This document shows positions 28,468-37,658 of a DNA stretch of 64,000 nt, one piece after another. The stretch comes from Marinobacter lipolyticus (GTDB lineage: Bacteria > Pseudomonadota > Gammaproteobacteria > Pseudomonadales > Oleiphilaceae). Made by a program: the position numbers and the translations under genes. The stretch covers positions 28,036 through 92,035 of the forward strand of contig NZ_QTKT01000013.1 of the NCBI RefSeq assembly GCF_018424605.1, given 5' to 3'. A model generated the notes under the pieces. That model worked only from the letters and a program-made list of their open reading frames with translations. It was not told the DNA's origin and searched no databases. The stretch's first letter is position 1. The number at the start of each line of letters is the position of its first letter.

Positions 28468-30204
28468 TTACTGCTGCAGGCAAGCAGCCTGGCTCCGGTT
28501 GTGCAGGAAATGCACAAGATCCTGCCACGGCATGGGACGGGCGTAATAATAGCCCTGGATTTCATCGCAATGTTGCTGGCGCAGAAACTCCAGCTGCCCT
28601 TCGGTTTCCACCCCCTCGGCGACCACGCTGATCTGCAGGCTGTGGGCAAGGCTGATGATGGCGCGAATGATGTGTTCCGCGTCGGCGGAGTGCCCCAGTT
28701 CCTGCACAAAGGACTTGTCGATTTTCACCAGTGAAATCGGCAGATGCTGAAGATTGCTGAGTGACGAAAAGCCGGTGCCGAAATCGTCCAGGGCAAAACT
28801 GATACCGAGCTGGTTGAGTTCCCGCAGGCAGCGCTGGGCGTATTCCGGATCATGCATCATGGCGCTTTCGGTCAGTTCCAGCTCCAGCAGACTGGTATCC
28901 ACATTGGCGTTGAAAATAATGCGGAAGATGGTCTCGGTCATCTTGCGATCGTGGAACTGGCGGAACGACAGGTTGACGGCAAACACCAGCCCCGGGAACC
29001 CCAGCTCCGCGGAGGTCTGCAGACGTTTGCACGCCTGCTCGATGACCCAGTAACCGATAGGCACAATAAGACCGCTGCGCTCGGCCACCGGAATGAACTC
29101 GTCCGGCCCCACCAGGCCTCGCTCGGGATGGTTCCAGCGCACCAGACACTCCACCCCCCGTACTTCCTCGGTGGCCAGGTCGATCCGCGGCTGGTAGTAG
29201 AGCTCGAGTTCATTGCCCCGCAGGGCATTGCGCAGGTCCGCCTCGAGACGCAACTGATAGCCCGCAGTGATGTGCAGTTGGCGGTCGTAAAAACGGTAAC
29301 TGGTGCCAGGGTCACGCTTGGCTTCAAACATCGCGCGGTTAGCGCGGCGCATCAGGTTCTCCGGACTGTCACCCGCCTCCGGATAGGTGGCCACGCCCAG
29401 ACTGGCACTGACCACCACGCTCTGGCCATCGACCGTGACCGGATCGTTGAGCGCACTCACCAGCTTGCGGATGATCTGGGTAATGTCGAGGGAATCTTCC
29501 ACTTTCTCGACAATGATGGCGAGTTCATCGCCCCCGATCCGCATCAGCGAATCCACCCGACGCAGACTGTGGCGCAGGCGCTCGGCCAGCTTGAGCACCA
29601 GCTGGTCACTTTTCTGATAGCCGAAGGATTCATTGAAGCTGCGAAAATCGTCCAGATTCAGGTGCAGCAGCGCCAGCCGGTGCCCGCCACGCTCGGCCCG
29701 CAGCAGCGCCTGCTGCAACCGGTCAAAGAACAGGTCGCGATTGATGAAGCCACTGGCCACCTCACGCCCGAGATGGCCATGGGCGGAGCCGGCCAGTTGC
29801 CCGCGATACCACAGACATTTGACGGAGCGCGCCAGGCTCCAGCTGTCCAGCGACTGGCGGCATAGGTAATCGGCGGCTCCGCTGGCCATCAGTTCCGGCG
29901 CACGCTCGGCACTGGTTTCCCCGCTGAGGGCTAGCACCGGCTTATCGTTACTGGCGACGTTCAGATAATCGAGAAAGGCCGCTTCGGAATCACCGTGGAA
30001 CACGCAGTCCCAGAGGATGACATCAAAATGGGTGTGGCGAATCAGGTCGTCACAGTCGATCAGGTCGGGACACCAGACCAGATCCGGTAACAGCTCCTGG
30101 TCTGCTGCCAGCAGACTCTGCAACCACAGGAAGTCCGGGTACTCCGGCGTCAATACCAGCAATCGCACCTGGCTGGAACTCATTGTTTCCATTGGCAGTG
30201 TCAT
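28468..30204 (-). CDS. REC-GGDEF-EAL c-di-GMP signalling protein
   Basis: A three-domain protein. The N-terminal ~130 residues are receiver-like (HFDVILWDCVFHG with a candidate phosphoaspartate, ALSGETSAER, GAADYLCRQ). GGDEF region: MRIGGDELAIIVEK, so GGDEL, close to consensus. EAL region: GVECLVRWNHPERG keeps the catalytic Glu, with LDDFGTGFSSL, KIDKSFV and VVAEGVE all intact. It is likely an active phosphodiesterase, perhaps bifunctional. The start is unsure: ATG 30204 is used; 30183 is a good alternative and the frame is open to 30318. It is divergent from rep. Confidence 0.85.
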   Translation of the reverse strand: MTLPMETMSSSQVRLLVLTPEYPDFLWLQSLLAADQELLPDLVWCPDLIDCDDLIRHTHFDVILWDCVFHGDSEAAFLDYLNVASNDKPVLALSGETSAERAPELMASGAADYLCRQSLDSWSLARSVKCLWYRGQLAGSAHGHLGREVASGFINRDLFFDRLQQALLRAERGGHRLALLHLNLDDFRSFNESFGYQKSDQLVLKLAERLRHSLRRVDSLMRIGGDELAIIVEKVEDSLDITQIIRKLVSALNDPVTVDGQSVVVSASLGVATYPEAGDSPENLMRRANRAMFEAKRDPGTSYRFYDRQLHITAGYQLRLEADLRNALRGNELELYYQPRIDLATEEVRGVECLVRWNHPERGLVGPDEFIPVAERSGLIVPIGYWVIEQACKRLQTSAELGFPGLVFAVNLSFRQFHDRKMTETIFRIIFNANVDTSLLELELTESAMMHDPEYAQRCLRELNQLGISFALDDFGTGFSSLSNLQHLPISLVKIDKSFVQELGHSADAEHIIRAIISLAHSLQISVVAEGVETEGQLEFLRQQHCDEIQGYYYARPMPWQDLVHFLHNRSQAACLQQ

Positions 30205-30304
30205 TAAAAGCGCCTGATAATCCGTGAAAAACAGCATCCGGTTACCCAAGGATAGCCGATAGATCGGCAAGGTACAGAAAGTGATGCTGGTGTAGAATGC
30301 GCGG

Positions 30305-32323
30305 ATGAACAAACTCAACCCCAGACAGAACGAAGCAGTGCGCTATGCCGACGGCCCCCTGCTGGTTCTGGCCGGCGCCGGCAGTGGCAAAACCAGCGTG
30401 ATCACCCGCAAAATCGCCTACCTGATTGAACAGCTGGGCATTCCGGGCCGTCACATTGCTGCCGTCACCTTCACCAACAAGGCCGCCCGCGAAATGAAGG
30501 AGCGGGTCGGGCGCATTGTGGACCGCAAACAGACCCGCGGACTGATCGTGTCCACCTTCCACAACCTGGGTCTGAACATGATCCGGGAGGAGCATCCGCA
30601 CCTGGGGTATCACCCCGGCTTTTCGATCTTCGACGCCGAGGATGCCAAAGCCCTGTTACAGGACCTGATGATGCGGGATGACACCGCCGACGCCGGCGAT
30701 GAACTCTCCGACATCCAGATGACCATCTCCTCCTGGAAAAACGCCATGCGCGGCCCGGAGGAAGCCTGGAGCAAGGCGGCGGATGAGCGCGAACAGCGCA
30801 TCGCACTCATCTACAAGCGTTACAACGAATACCTCAAAGCCTACAACGCAGTGGATTTTGACGACCTGATCCTGCTGCCGGTGCAACTGTTCCGCAGCCA
30901 CCCGGACGTGCTGGCCAAATGGCGCCGCAAGATCCGCTACATGCTGGTGGACGAGTATCAGGACACCAACGTGTGCCAGTACGAACTGGTCAAGCTGCTG
31001 GTGGCGGAACGGGCGGCCTTTACCGTGGTGGGTGACGACGACCAGTCCATCTATGCCTGGCGCGGCGCCCGTCCCGAGAATCTGGCGCAGCTCAAGGAAG
31101 ACTTCCCCAGCCTGAAGATCGTCAAGCTGGAGCAGAACTACCGCTCCACCGGCCGCATTCTGCGCAGCGCCAACACGGTGATCGCCAACAACCCCCACGT
31201 GTTTGAGAAAGCGCTGTGGAGTGACCACACCATCGGCGAGGAAATCCGCATTGTTCGCTGCCGCAGCGAAGACGCCGAATCCGATCGGGTCGCCACCGAA
31301 ATTCTCGACCAGAAACTGAAGAAAGGCCTGGCCTTCAAGGATTTCGCGGTGCTTTACCGTGGCAACCACCAGGCCCGCTTGCTGGAAATGAAGCTGCAGG
31401 CTTACCAGATTCCCTACCACATCTCCGGCGGCCAGTCGTTCTTCTCGAAAAACGAAATCAAAGACGCCATGTCCTACCTGCGGTTACTGATCAACCCGGA
31501 TGATGACGCCGCGTTCCTGCGGGTGGTCAATGTGCCGCGACGGGAAATCGGGCCGCGCACCCTGGAGCAGCTGAGCCACTACGCCCGCGCCCGCAACGTC
31601 AGCCTGTTCAAGGCGCTGGGTGACATGGGCGCGGAAACCCACGTCACCGAGAAGGGGCTGGACCGGTTACGGCGCTTCGCCCACTGGGTCGATTACATCT
31701 GTGAACGGCTGCACCGGGAAGATCCGGTGCCGGTGATCAAGCAGCTGTTTACCGATATCGAGTACGAGGAATGGCTGCACCAGCACTCCGGCACCCCGAA
31801 GCAGGCGGAACGCCGCATGGAGAACATCTGGTATCTGGTGGAATCCATCCGGCGCATGCTCGACGACGGCAAAGGTACCGCCGACGAACTGGGTATCGAA
31901 GACGCCATCAGCAAACTCATTCTCCGCGACATGATGGAGCAGCGTGAGGAAGAGGACGACAGTGATAAGGTGCAGCTGCTGACCCTCCATGCCTCCAAGG
32001 GTCTGGAATTCCCCCACGTGTTCATCATGGGGCTCGAGGAAGAGATCCTGCCCCACCGGGCCAGCATCGAGGAAGGCAACATCGAGGAAGAGCGGCGGCT
32101 GATGTACGTGGGCATTACCCGCGCCCGAGAAACCCTCACCCTGACCTACGCCGCCCAGCGCAAGCAGTATGGCGAGAAAATCGAAACCATTCCCAGCCGA
32201 TTTCTGGATGAATTGCCAGAGGACGACCTGAAGTGGGAAGGCCTGGGCGACCTGGATGTCGAGGCCAATCAGAAAAAAGGCAAAGCCACTCTGAGCGCCC
32301 TGTTGGGGGATCTGGGGGCCTGA
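30305..32323 (+). CDS. rep: ATP-dependent DNA helicase Rep
   Basis: A 672-residue superfamily 1 helicase. Walker A LVLAGAGSGKTSVITRKIAYL, motif II LVDEYQDTN, GDDDQSIYAWRGA, motif IV LEQNYRST and motif VI ITRARETLTLTYA are all seen. Length and the EFPHVFIMGLEEEILPHR region favour Rep over UvrD. Rep helps replication forks pass obstacles. Confidence 0.95.
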   Translation: MNKLNPRQNEAVRYADGPLLVLAGAGSGKTSVITRKIAYLIEQLGIPGRHIAAVTFTNKAAREMKERVGRIVDRKQTRGLIVSTFHNLGLNMIREEHPHLGYHPGFSIFDAEDAKALLQDLMMRDDTADAGDELSDIQMTISSWKNAMRGPEEAWSKAADEREQRIALIYKRYNEYLKAYNAVDFDDLILLPVQLFRSHPDVLAKWRRKIRYMLVDEYQDTNVCQYELVKLLVAERAAFTVVGDDDQSIYAWRGARPENLAQLKEDFPSLKIVKLEQNYRSTGRILRSANTVIANNPHVFEKALWSDHTIGEEIRIVRCRSEDAESDRVATEILDQKLKKGLAFKDFAVLYRGNHQARLLEMKLQAYQIPYHISGGQSFFSKNEIKDAMSYLRLLINPDDDAAFLRVVNVPRREIGPRTLEQLSHYARARNVSLFKALGDMGAETHVTEKGLDRLRRFAHWVDYICERLHREDPVPVIKQLFTDIEYEEWLHQHSGTPKQAERRMENIWYLVESIRRMLDDGKGTADELGIEDAISKLILRDMMEQREEEDDSDKVQLLTLHASKGLEFPHVFIMGLEEEILPHRASIEEGNIEEERRLMYVGITRARETLTLTYAAQRKQYGEKIETIPSRFLDELPEDDLKWEGLGDLDVEANQKKGKATLSALLGDLGA

Positions 32324-32460
32324 CACCCAAATCCTGTCTAACAATATTTCAAAAAACTGCCAGACAACTGAAACTTTTCTGTCTCCCAATTCGTTATTGA
32401 CAGGGGGAAGGTGTTTTTCGCCTTGCCTCTGTTCATAACAACAATTTCGAGGAGCACAGG

Positions 32461-34740
32461 ATGCACTGGAACCACAAGCGACTAAACCAACAGATCGGCG
32501 CTGTGCTGGGCACACTTGCCCTGACCGCCGCACCGGCAACTGCCCTCGCGGAAACGCAGCCGACCTTCAAAGCCAATTACTCACCCGCCGGCACCTTCAG
32601 CCAACCTTTTGCGGAACCGACCATTATTGTTGACGGCCAGGCCGTGGAGACGGACGAAAAGTGCGTTGAAAACGCTGCTGGGCTGGCCGAGTGCAAGCCC
32701 GCGGCCGGAACCATGGCGCTGCTGGAGGACGGCCGGATTCTCTACCTCAATGCTCTGGAAGGCACTGAGAATGTTGAGCTGTCTATTGTTGCCGAGTTTG
32801 GCGAAGTGTCTGTCAACGACCAGAGCCGAGTCCTGTCGCTGGGCGACAACGACGAGCCCCAGTGGCTGAAGCCTAACCCGCTACGCGCCGGCGCCAACCC
32901 CGACGGCGCTGACAGTGAAACGCTGTTCAACAACACACCGCTGGCGGTGCTGGATGGCTTGCTGGATACTGCCGACAACACCGCCAAGAACGACGGCGCG
33001 CTGTTCTGCTCCGACGTCGTCGGTCTGGCCGACGGCAGTGTCATGGCCGTGGGCGGCACCGATTACTACTCCGAACCCGGCGTCGACGGCCTGCCGCTGG
33101 GGGTTGCCGAACTCGAGGGCATCAAGAACTCCCGCATTTTTCATGCGCAAACCAACAGCTGGCTCCAGAGCGGGGATATGACGTACGGGCGCTGGTACCC
33201 CTCGCTGGTGACCCTGCCAGACAGCCGGATTCTGGTGGCCAGCGGCGTTGAAAAACTGCTCAAGCCGGTCTACCCGAGCGACCCCCTGAATTCCGGCCGC
33301 AACATCGTACAGACCGAAGTCTACGACCCCTGCACCGGCACCTGGAGCGTCAACCCGTCCACCGCAGACCGATCGCTGCCGCTGTATCCGCGCATGCATT
33401 TGCTGCCCAACGGCCACGTGCTCTATAACGCCGGCGGCCAGGCTTTCAATCCGTTCGGCCAGGGCTACGACCAGGCCCTCTGGAACATTGTCGCCACCTT
33501 CAATCCGCAGGACCAAAGCTGGACCGATCTCGGCTACGCCGGCCTGCCACTGAGGCTGGACGAAATTGGCCTGGGTGAATTGGCCAGCACCCTGAACGTC
33601 ACCAACCTGTCGCTGGAACAGGGCGCATCTCTGGTGGGTGATCTGTTGGGGTCCGCCACCAACCTGCTAAGCGCCGCGACACAGCTGAATGTCGACGAAG
33701 AAACCCTGAAAACCGCCATCGCCGGTGGCATGCGCGGGTCCACGTCGTCCACCATGCTGCCCTTGAAACCCAATGAAAACGGCGAATACACCGACGCCGA
33801 ATTCCTGACTGCCGGCGGCGTTCCCAGTTACGCACTGCTGACCAACCCGGGCGGCTATCTGCCCACGGACCAGAGCCGGATCGACACCGTGCGCACCAAT
33901 GGCGACGACATCGACTATGAATCCCGCCTGACCGGCTCACTGAACCAGCCGCGCTGGTACGGCACCAATGTGCTCATGCCCGATGGCGCAGTCATGATTT
34001 TCAGTGGCGGTAATCGCGACGGGGTCGTCGTACCCGGGCTGGAGGGTCCGATAAAGACCGCCGAACGGTTCGACCCGGAGACGTCGACCTGGACGGAAAT
34101 GGCCACCGGCATTCGGCCGCGCACCTATCACAACACCGCCATTCTGCTGCCTGATGGCCGGGTCATGGTTGGTGGCCACTCACCGATCAACACCGCTTAC
34201 CTGCGGTTTGTCGACTTGCAGGACTTCGGTCTGGCCCCGTACGACGGCCGGGATCCCAGCTTCGAGATCTATACACCACCGTACGCCATGCGCAATGACC
34301 GGCCGCAAATCCTGTCGGCACCAGACACCTTAATGCCCGGCGACGCGTTTACCATCCGGGTGGATCAGGCCGAAAGTATCGACAAGATTCTGCTGATGCG
34401 CCGCACAGTAATGACCCACGCGGTCGACAGTGACCAGCGGGCTATCGAATTGCCGGTTCAACACCGCAATGGCAACAACCTGCGACTGAAAATGCCGGAG
34501 ACCAGCAGCGTCGTGCCCGCCGGAAAATACATGCTGTTTGTCAGCAAAGACACCGAAGAAGGCCGTGTGCCCTCTGTTTCCGCACCCATCACCGTGCAGA
34601 CGGCCGGTTCGCTCGAGTGCAGCGGTGACCTGCAGATGGTCGACGACACCGAGGAAGCGGTCGAATCGCCGACCACCGACGAAACCGGAGACGATAGCGA
34701 CGGCCCCATTCGAAACCTTCTCGGCAATCTGTTCGGGTAA
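32461..34740 (+). CDS. Predicted secreted radical copper oxidase (galactose/glyoxal oxidase family)
   Basis: A 759-residue secreted protein with a cleavable signal (ALA|ET near residue 30). Kelch-type beta-propeller blades (RWYPSLVTLPDSRILVASG, LYPRMHLLPNGHVLY, YHNTAILLPDGRVMVGG) lead to a C-terminal DUF1929-like early-set domain (MTHAVDSDQRAIEL). The radical-copper site appears complete: Cys183 in ALFCSDV and Tyr309 in LYPRM for the thioether cofactor, Tyr556-His557 and His653 as further ligands. An insertion at ~360-450 and an acidic tail are unusual. The substrate is unknown. It precedes a small secreted protein by 14 bases. Confidence 0.85.
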   Translation: MHWNHKRLNQQIGAVLGTLALTAAPATALAETQPTFKANYSPAGTFSQPFAEPTIIVDGQAVETDEKCVENAAGLAECKPAAGTMALLEDGRILYLNALEGTENVELSIVAEFGEVSVNDQSRVLSLGDNDEPQWLKPNPLRAGANPDGADSETLFNNTPLAVLDGLLDTADNTAKNDGALFCSDVVGLADGSVMAVGGTDYYSEPGVDGLPLGVAELEGIKNSRIFHAQTNSWLQSGDMTYGRWYPSLVTLPDSRILVASGVEKLLKPVYPSDPLNSGRNIVQTEVYDPCTGTWSVNPSTADRSLPLYPRMHLLPNGHVLYNAGGQAFNPFGQGYDQALWNIVATFNPQDQSWTDLGYAGLPLRLDEIGLGELASTLNVTNLSLEQGASLVGDLLGSATNLLSAATQLNVDEETLKTAIAGGMRGSTSSTMLPLKPNENGEYTDAEFLTAGGVPSYALLTNPGGYLPTDQSRIDTVRTNGDDIDYESRLTGSLNQPRWYGTNVLMPDGAVMIFSGGNRDGVVVPGLEGPIKTAERFDPETSTWTEMATGIRPRTYHNTAILLPDGRVMVGGHSPINTAYLRFVDLQDFGLAPYDGRDPSFEIYTPPYAMRNDRPQILSAPDTLMPGDAFTIRVDQAESIDKILLMRRTVMTHAVDSDQRAIELPVQHRNGNNLRLKMPETSSVVPAGKYMLFVSKDTEEGRVPSVSAPITVQTAGSLECSGDLQMVDDTEEAVESPTTDETGDDSDGPIRNLLGNLFG

Positions 34741-34754
34741 CGTAAGGAGGCATC

Positions 34755-35315
34755 ATGAGCAAAACTGATCGCACGTCCGGAGTTCGCCTGGCATTCCCCG
34801 CCCTCCTGGCGCTCGCGCTCGCCCCTGTGACCGGGGCCGCGCTGGCCCACCAACCACCGGGCACCACCGGTGCCCCGGAGGGGATCACTCGAGCGACGAT
34901 TACCGACGAGGGTGGCATCAGCGTCATGAGCGCCATGGTGCTGGACGCCCCAAAGCCGGCCTTGATGATCCGCTATCACGGCGAGGAGGCGCTGACCGTT
35001 TACGACGGTGATAATAAGCCCTTCCTGCGCTTCACGGAGAACCGGGTCGAGGCACACGTCCAAAGCAGCCAATGGCAGGTCCTGCCCCAAAGCCGGGGGT
35101 ACCAGTCAAAGGGCAACACTACTTGGGTGCAGGTGTCCGGTTCCGGCAATTTCGGATGGGTCGACCCACGGCTATCACTGGCGGGCGGCGGCCATTCGGA
35201 TGAAACCGCTGGCTGGCGAATACCGGTTACCCAGGGTGACCAGCAGGCCTCAGCCATCACCGGCCGACTGACCTGGCGCCCGATTCAGGTACAGGCATCC
35301 CAGGCCAGCCACTAA
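34755..35315 (+). CDS. Small secreted protein paired with the copper oxidase
   Basis: A 186-residue protein with a signal peptide ending near GAALAHQ and a strong GGAGG ribosome site. The mature part reads DGDNKPFLRFTENRVEAH and later FGWVDPRLSLAGGGH, a pattern I associate with secreted proteins of unknown function that carry an aromatic-Asp/His-x-Arg-L motif. Being directly after the copper oxidase suggests it helps that enzyme, for example in copper loading or anchoring; this is inference. A strong terminator ends the pair. Confidence 0.7.
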   Translation: MSKTDRTSGVRLAFPALLALALAPVTGAALAHQPPGTTGAPEGITRATITDEGGISVMSAMVLDAPKPALMIRYHGEEALTVYDGDNKPFLRFTENRVEAHVQSSQWQVLPQSRGYQSKGNTTWVQVSGSGNFGWVDPRLSLAGGGHSDETAGWRIPVTQGDQQASAITGRLTWRPIQVQASQASH

Positions 35316-35316
35316 C

Positions 35317-35346
35317 AAAAAGCCCCGCCAATCGGCGGGGCTTTTT
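35317..35346. terminator. Bidirectional rho-independent terminator
   Basis: AAAAAGCCCCGCC-aatc-GGCGGGGCTTTTT is a perfect stem with A-run and T-run on opposite sides, between the convergent copper-oxidase pair and the cytochrome c5 gene. It can stop transcription from both sides. Confidence 0.93.
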
Positions 35347-35371
35347 CTAAGACAGGATCCGATGGTGCGGA

Positions 35372-35791
35372 TTACTCCACTTCCGACACCATGTACTCAA
35401 CCGCTGCCTGAATTTCCTCATCGGAACAGTTGCCGCAACCGCCTTTCGCCGGCATGGCATTGAACCCATTGATCGCGTGGTCAACCAGAGTTTCCAGGCC
35501 CTTATCCACACGGCCACCCCAGGCGCCTGCATCGCCCAGCTTGGGCGCGCCAGCCGCGCCAGTGCTGTGACAGGCCGTACAGGCCGAGTCATACACCTCG
35601 TTGCCGCTGCGCGGACCGGAGCTGGCAGTCGCCGCCGGCGCTGCCTCTGAGCCGCAGTCCTCACCCTGTACGCAGACTTCGCCTACCGGTGCAATGCGTG
35701 CACGAATTTCATCTTCAACACTTGCCGTTACGGCACCCGCTGTCAGGCCGAAGCCAAGCACTACAGCAGCCAGGACTCTCTTCATCTTCAC
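35372..35791 (-). CDS. Cytochrome c5-like exported protein
   Basis: A 139-residue monoheme cytochrome c with a signal peptide (VLAAVVLGFGLTAGAVTAS). The heme site is CTACH, and AMPAKGGCGNCSDEEI supplies the axial methionine and the extra cysteine pair typical of cytochrome c5. Residues ~30-55 form a linker with two more cysteines (VCVQGEDCG). It should carry electrons in the periplasm. Confidence 0.9.
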   Translation of the reverse strand: MKMKRVLAAVVLGFGLTAGAVTASVEDEIRARIAPVGEVCVQGEDCGSEAAPAATASSGPRSGNEVYDSACTACHSTGAAGAPKLGDAGAWGGRVDKGLETLVDHAINGFNAMPAKGGCGNCSDEEIQAAVEYMVSEVE

Positions 35792-35979
35792 AATGCACCT
35801 CGCATCAGAGCGTTATAATAATCAGTGAACGCATTATAGCGATTGCGGCAGGGCAAAAAAACCAATGGGCAAAATCAGCACGGAATTTCAACCGTTTTCA
35901 TTGCCGTTACGTAAGCATCTGGGTCTTTGATGGCCATTGCAGTTACCATGGCAGCCAATCATTCGCGGAACCGTAGTCT

Positions 35980-36312
35980 ATGCGCCAAACCGAAAAAACC
36001 AGCCACCCTCTTCGCAAGCCCTTACTGACGCTGGAATTTGCCTCACTGGCCATCCTGTTGATCTCCATGGCCTATTTCTCTCACGTCGCGGACGACGGAG
36101 CGACGCTCAGCCCAATCCTGCTGCTGATTCCGGCCGTCGCCAGCCTGGCGGTTTTCTGCAGCTTCATCGGGCTGATGTATCTGCGCTGGGTCGCCGTTGC
36201 TGAGGCCGGCGAGAAAACCCGCCACAAGATTATTTTTTCATTGCTTGCCGTGACGTTGCTCGGGGTGTGGAGCTACGCGATCTTCAACACCTGGGTCAGC
36301 CTTACCGCCTGA
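35980..36312 (+). CDS. Small three-helix membrane protein, unknown function
   Basis: A 110-residue protein with three hydrophobic helices (FASLAILLISMAYF, ILLLIPAVASLAVFCSFIGL, FSLLAVTLLGVWSYAIF) and a basic N terminus. I do not recognise a family. It is divergent from the cytochrome c5 gene and ends 26 bases before pldA, so it may be co-transcribed with it. Confidence 0.65.
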   Translation: MRQTEKTSHPLRKPLLTLEFASLAILLISMAYFSHVADDGATLSPILLLIPAVASLAVFCSFIGLMYLRWVAVAEAGEKTRHKIIFSLLAVTLLGVWSYAIFNTWVSLTA

Positions 36313-36338
36313 CAGGGACTTTCAAAGGACAAAAGGAT

Positions 36339-37511
36339 ATGGACACTTCCCGCCGGACCTCCCATGGTCTGTTTCGACGAACCCTGCCGCTGACGGCAGC
36401 CTGCCTGTTCCCCGCACTCGGTTTCAGCCAGCCCAGCGACCAGACGACGGAACAGAAGATCGCAACGGACCTGACGCTGGAAGACTGCGCCCTGATCAAG
36501 GACGGCGTCCAGCGGCTGGCCTGCTACGACAGTATCAACGATCCCCGTAAGGCCCGGGAACAGGCCGATGAGCAGCAAACCCGCGACGCCGAGAAGGCCA
36601 CCGAGACGCTGCAGTACGACGACCTCGCCGAGGCGTCCGAGGACGACGAGCTGGTAGAAGATATCGCCGAAGACGCGGAAGACGAGGACGCGGGCGTGAT
36701 GGCGGCGCTGGTGCAGCGTTACACCGCCGCGGAACAGGCCATTTTCTCGTTTTCCGGCAGTTTTGTCGGCCACCGGCCGATGTACATACTGCCGTTTACC
36801 TGGGTGGACACCCCCAATGAACGCCCGGTCAGCCCACGGCTGGGCGAGAGCCGTTACGATCATTCCCTGGACAACGAGGAAGCGAAATACCAGATCAGTT
36901 TCAAGGTACCGTTGCTGACCGGCTGGTTGGATGGCCGTACCACCATGTGGTTCGGTTACACCCAGTTGTCTTTCTGGCAGGTGTACAACACTGATGACTC
37001 CGCGCCGTTCCGGGAGACCAACTACGAGCCGGAGATTTTTCTGCGTTACCAGGCCGACTACGATATCGGACCGGGCACGTTGAGCGGCGTTACCCTCGGC
37101 TTTAATCATGAATCCAACGGCCAGTCCGAGCCCCGCTCCCGCAGCTGGAATCGCATTGTCGGATCGGCCGCCTACAGCTACAACCGCTGGCTGTTTATGG
37201 TCAGGCCTTGGTACCGCCTGCCGGAGAGCGAGGACGAGGACGACAATCCCGATATTGAACGATATGTGGGTTACGCCGACTATCTGGCGGTTTACAAGCT
37301 GACAGAGGACCGGACGTTCTCGCTGAAGCTGCGCAATAATCTGCGCACGGAGGACAACAAGACGTCGGTGGAGTTCGGCTACAGCTTTCCGATGGGGGAT
37401 ACGATCAAGGGGTTCTTTCAGTACTACAACGGGTACGGGGAGAGTCTGATCGACTACAACGAGCGGATTCAGCGGTTTGGTGTTGGCATCATGCTGAACG
37501 ACTGGCTCTGA
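36339..37511 (+). CDS. pldA: Outer-membrane phospholipase A
   Basis: A 390-residue OMPLA. A signal peptide and a long acidic segment (EDDELVEDIAEDAEDED) precede a 12-strand barrel domain. The catalytic residues are in GFNHESNGQS and SWNR: His257, Ser259 and Asn271 keep the exact spacing of E. coli His142-Ser144-Asn156. It hydrolyses phospholipids in the outer leaflet, as dimers activated by calcium. ATG 36339 follows AAAGGA; upstream residues overlap the previous gene. The acidic insertion is longer than in E. coli. Confidence 0.93.
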   Translation: MDTSRRTSHGLFRRTLPLTAACLFPALGFSQPSDQTTEQKIATDLTLEDCALIKDGVQRLACYDSINDPRKAREQADEQQTRDAEKATETLQYDDLAEASEDDELVEDIAEDAEDEDAGVMAALVQRYTAAEQAIFSFSGSFVGHRPMYILPFTWVDTPNERPVSPRLGESRYDHSLDNEEAKYQISFKVPLLTGWLDGRTTMWFGYTQLSFWQVYNTDDSAPFRETNYEPEIFLRYQADYDIGPGTLSGVTLGFNHESNGQSEPRSRSWNRIVGSAAYSYNRWLFMVRPWYRLPESEDEDDNPDIERYVGYADYLAVYKLTEDRTFSLKLRNNLRTEDNKTSVEFGYSFPMGDTIKGFFQYYNGYGESLIDYNERIQRFGVGIMLNDWL

Positions 37512-37530
37512 GATCCGGGCTTCGGTGCAT

Positions 37531-37644
37531 GGCCAGTCAAGCGGGGCACCCCTCAGAAACACGCTGTGAATACGTCCCTGTACGCTTGGCTCCGCCATCC
37601 ATGGCTCCGCACAGTTTCTGAAAGAAAGCCCCGCCTGAATGGCC
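37531..37644. repeat. Shared-loop hairpin element, copy 2
   Basis: Arms 37531-37560 and 37614-37644 pair imperfectly (blocks GGCCA, TCA, GCGGGGC and TCAGAAAC match). The loop 37561-37613 is the 53-base sequence shared with copy 1 and lies in the same strand orientation. It sits in the convergent gap between pldA and the phosphomannomutase gene. Confidence 0.85.
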
Positions 37645-37658
37645 ACAAGCTTGTGTGG

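Noticed and set aside
27005..28546. 513-codon frame antisense to tex
   Set aside because: tex is clearly coding on the other strand; the antisense product has no domain.
36273..37646. Long frame antisense to pldA running into the shared-loop hairpin
   Set aside because: Its start comes from the repeat loop, which also gives a similar peptide at the other hairpin copy; it is not a real gene.
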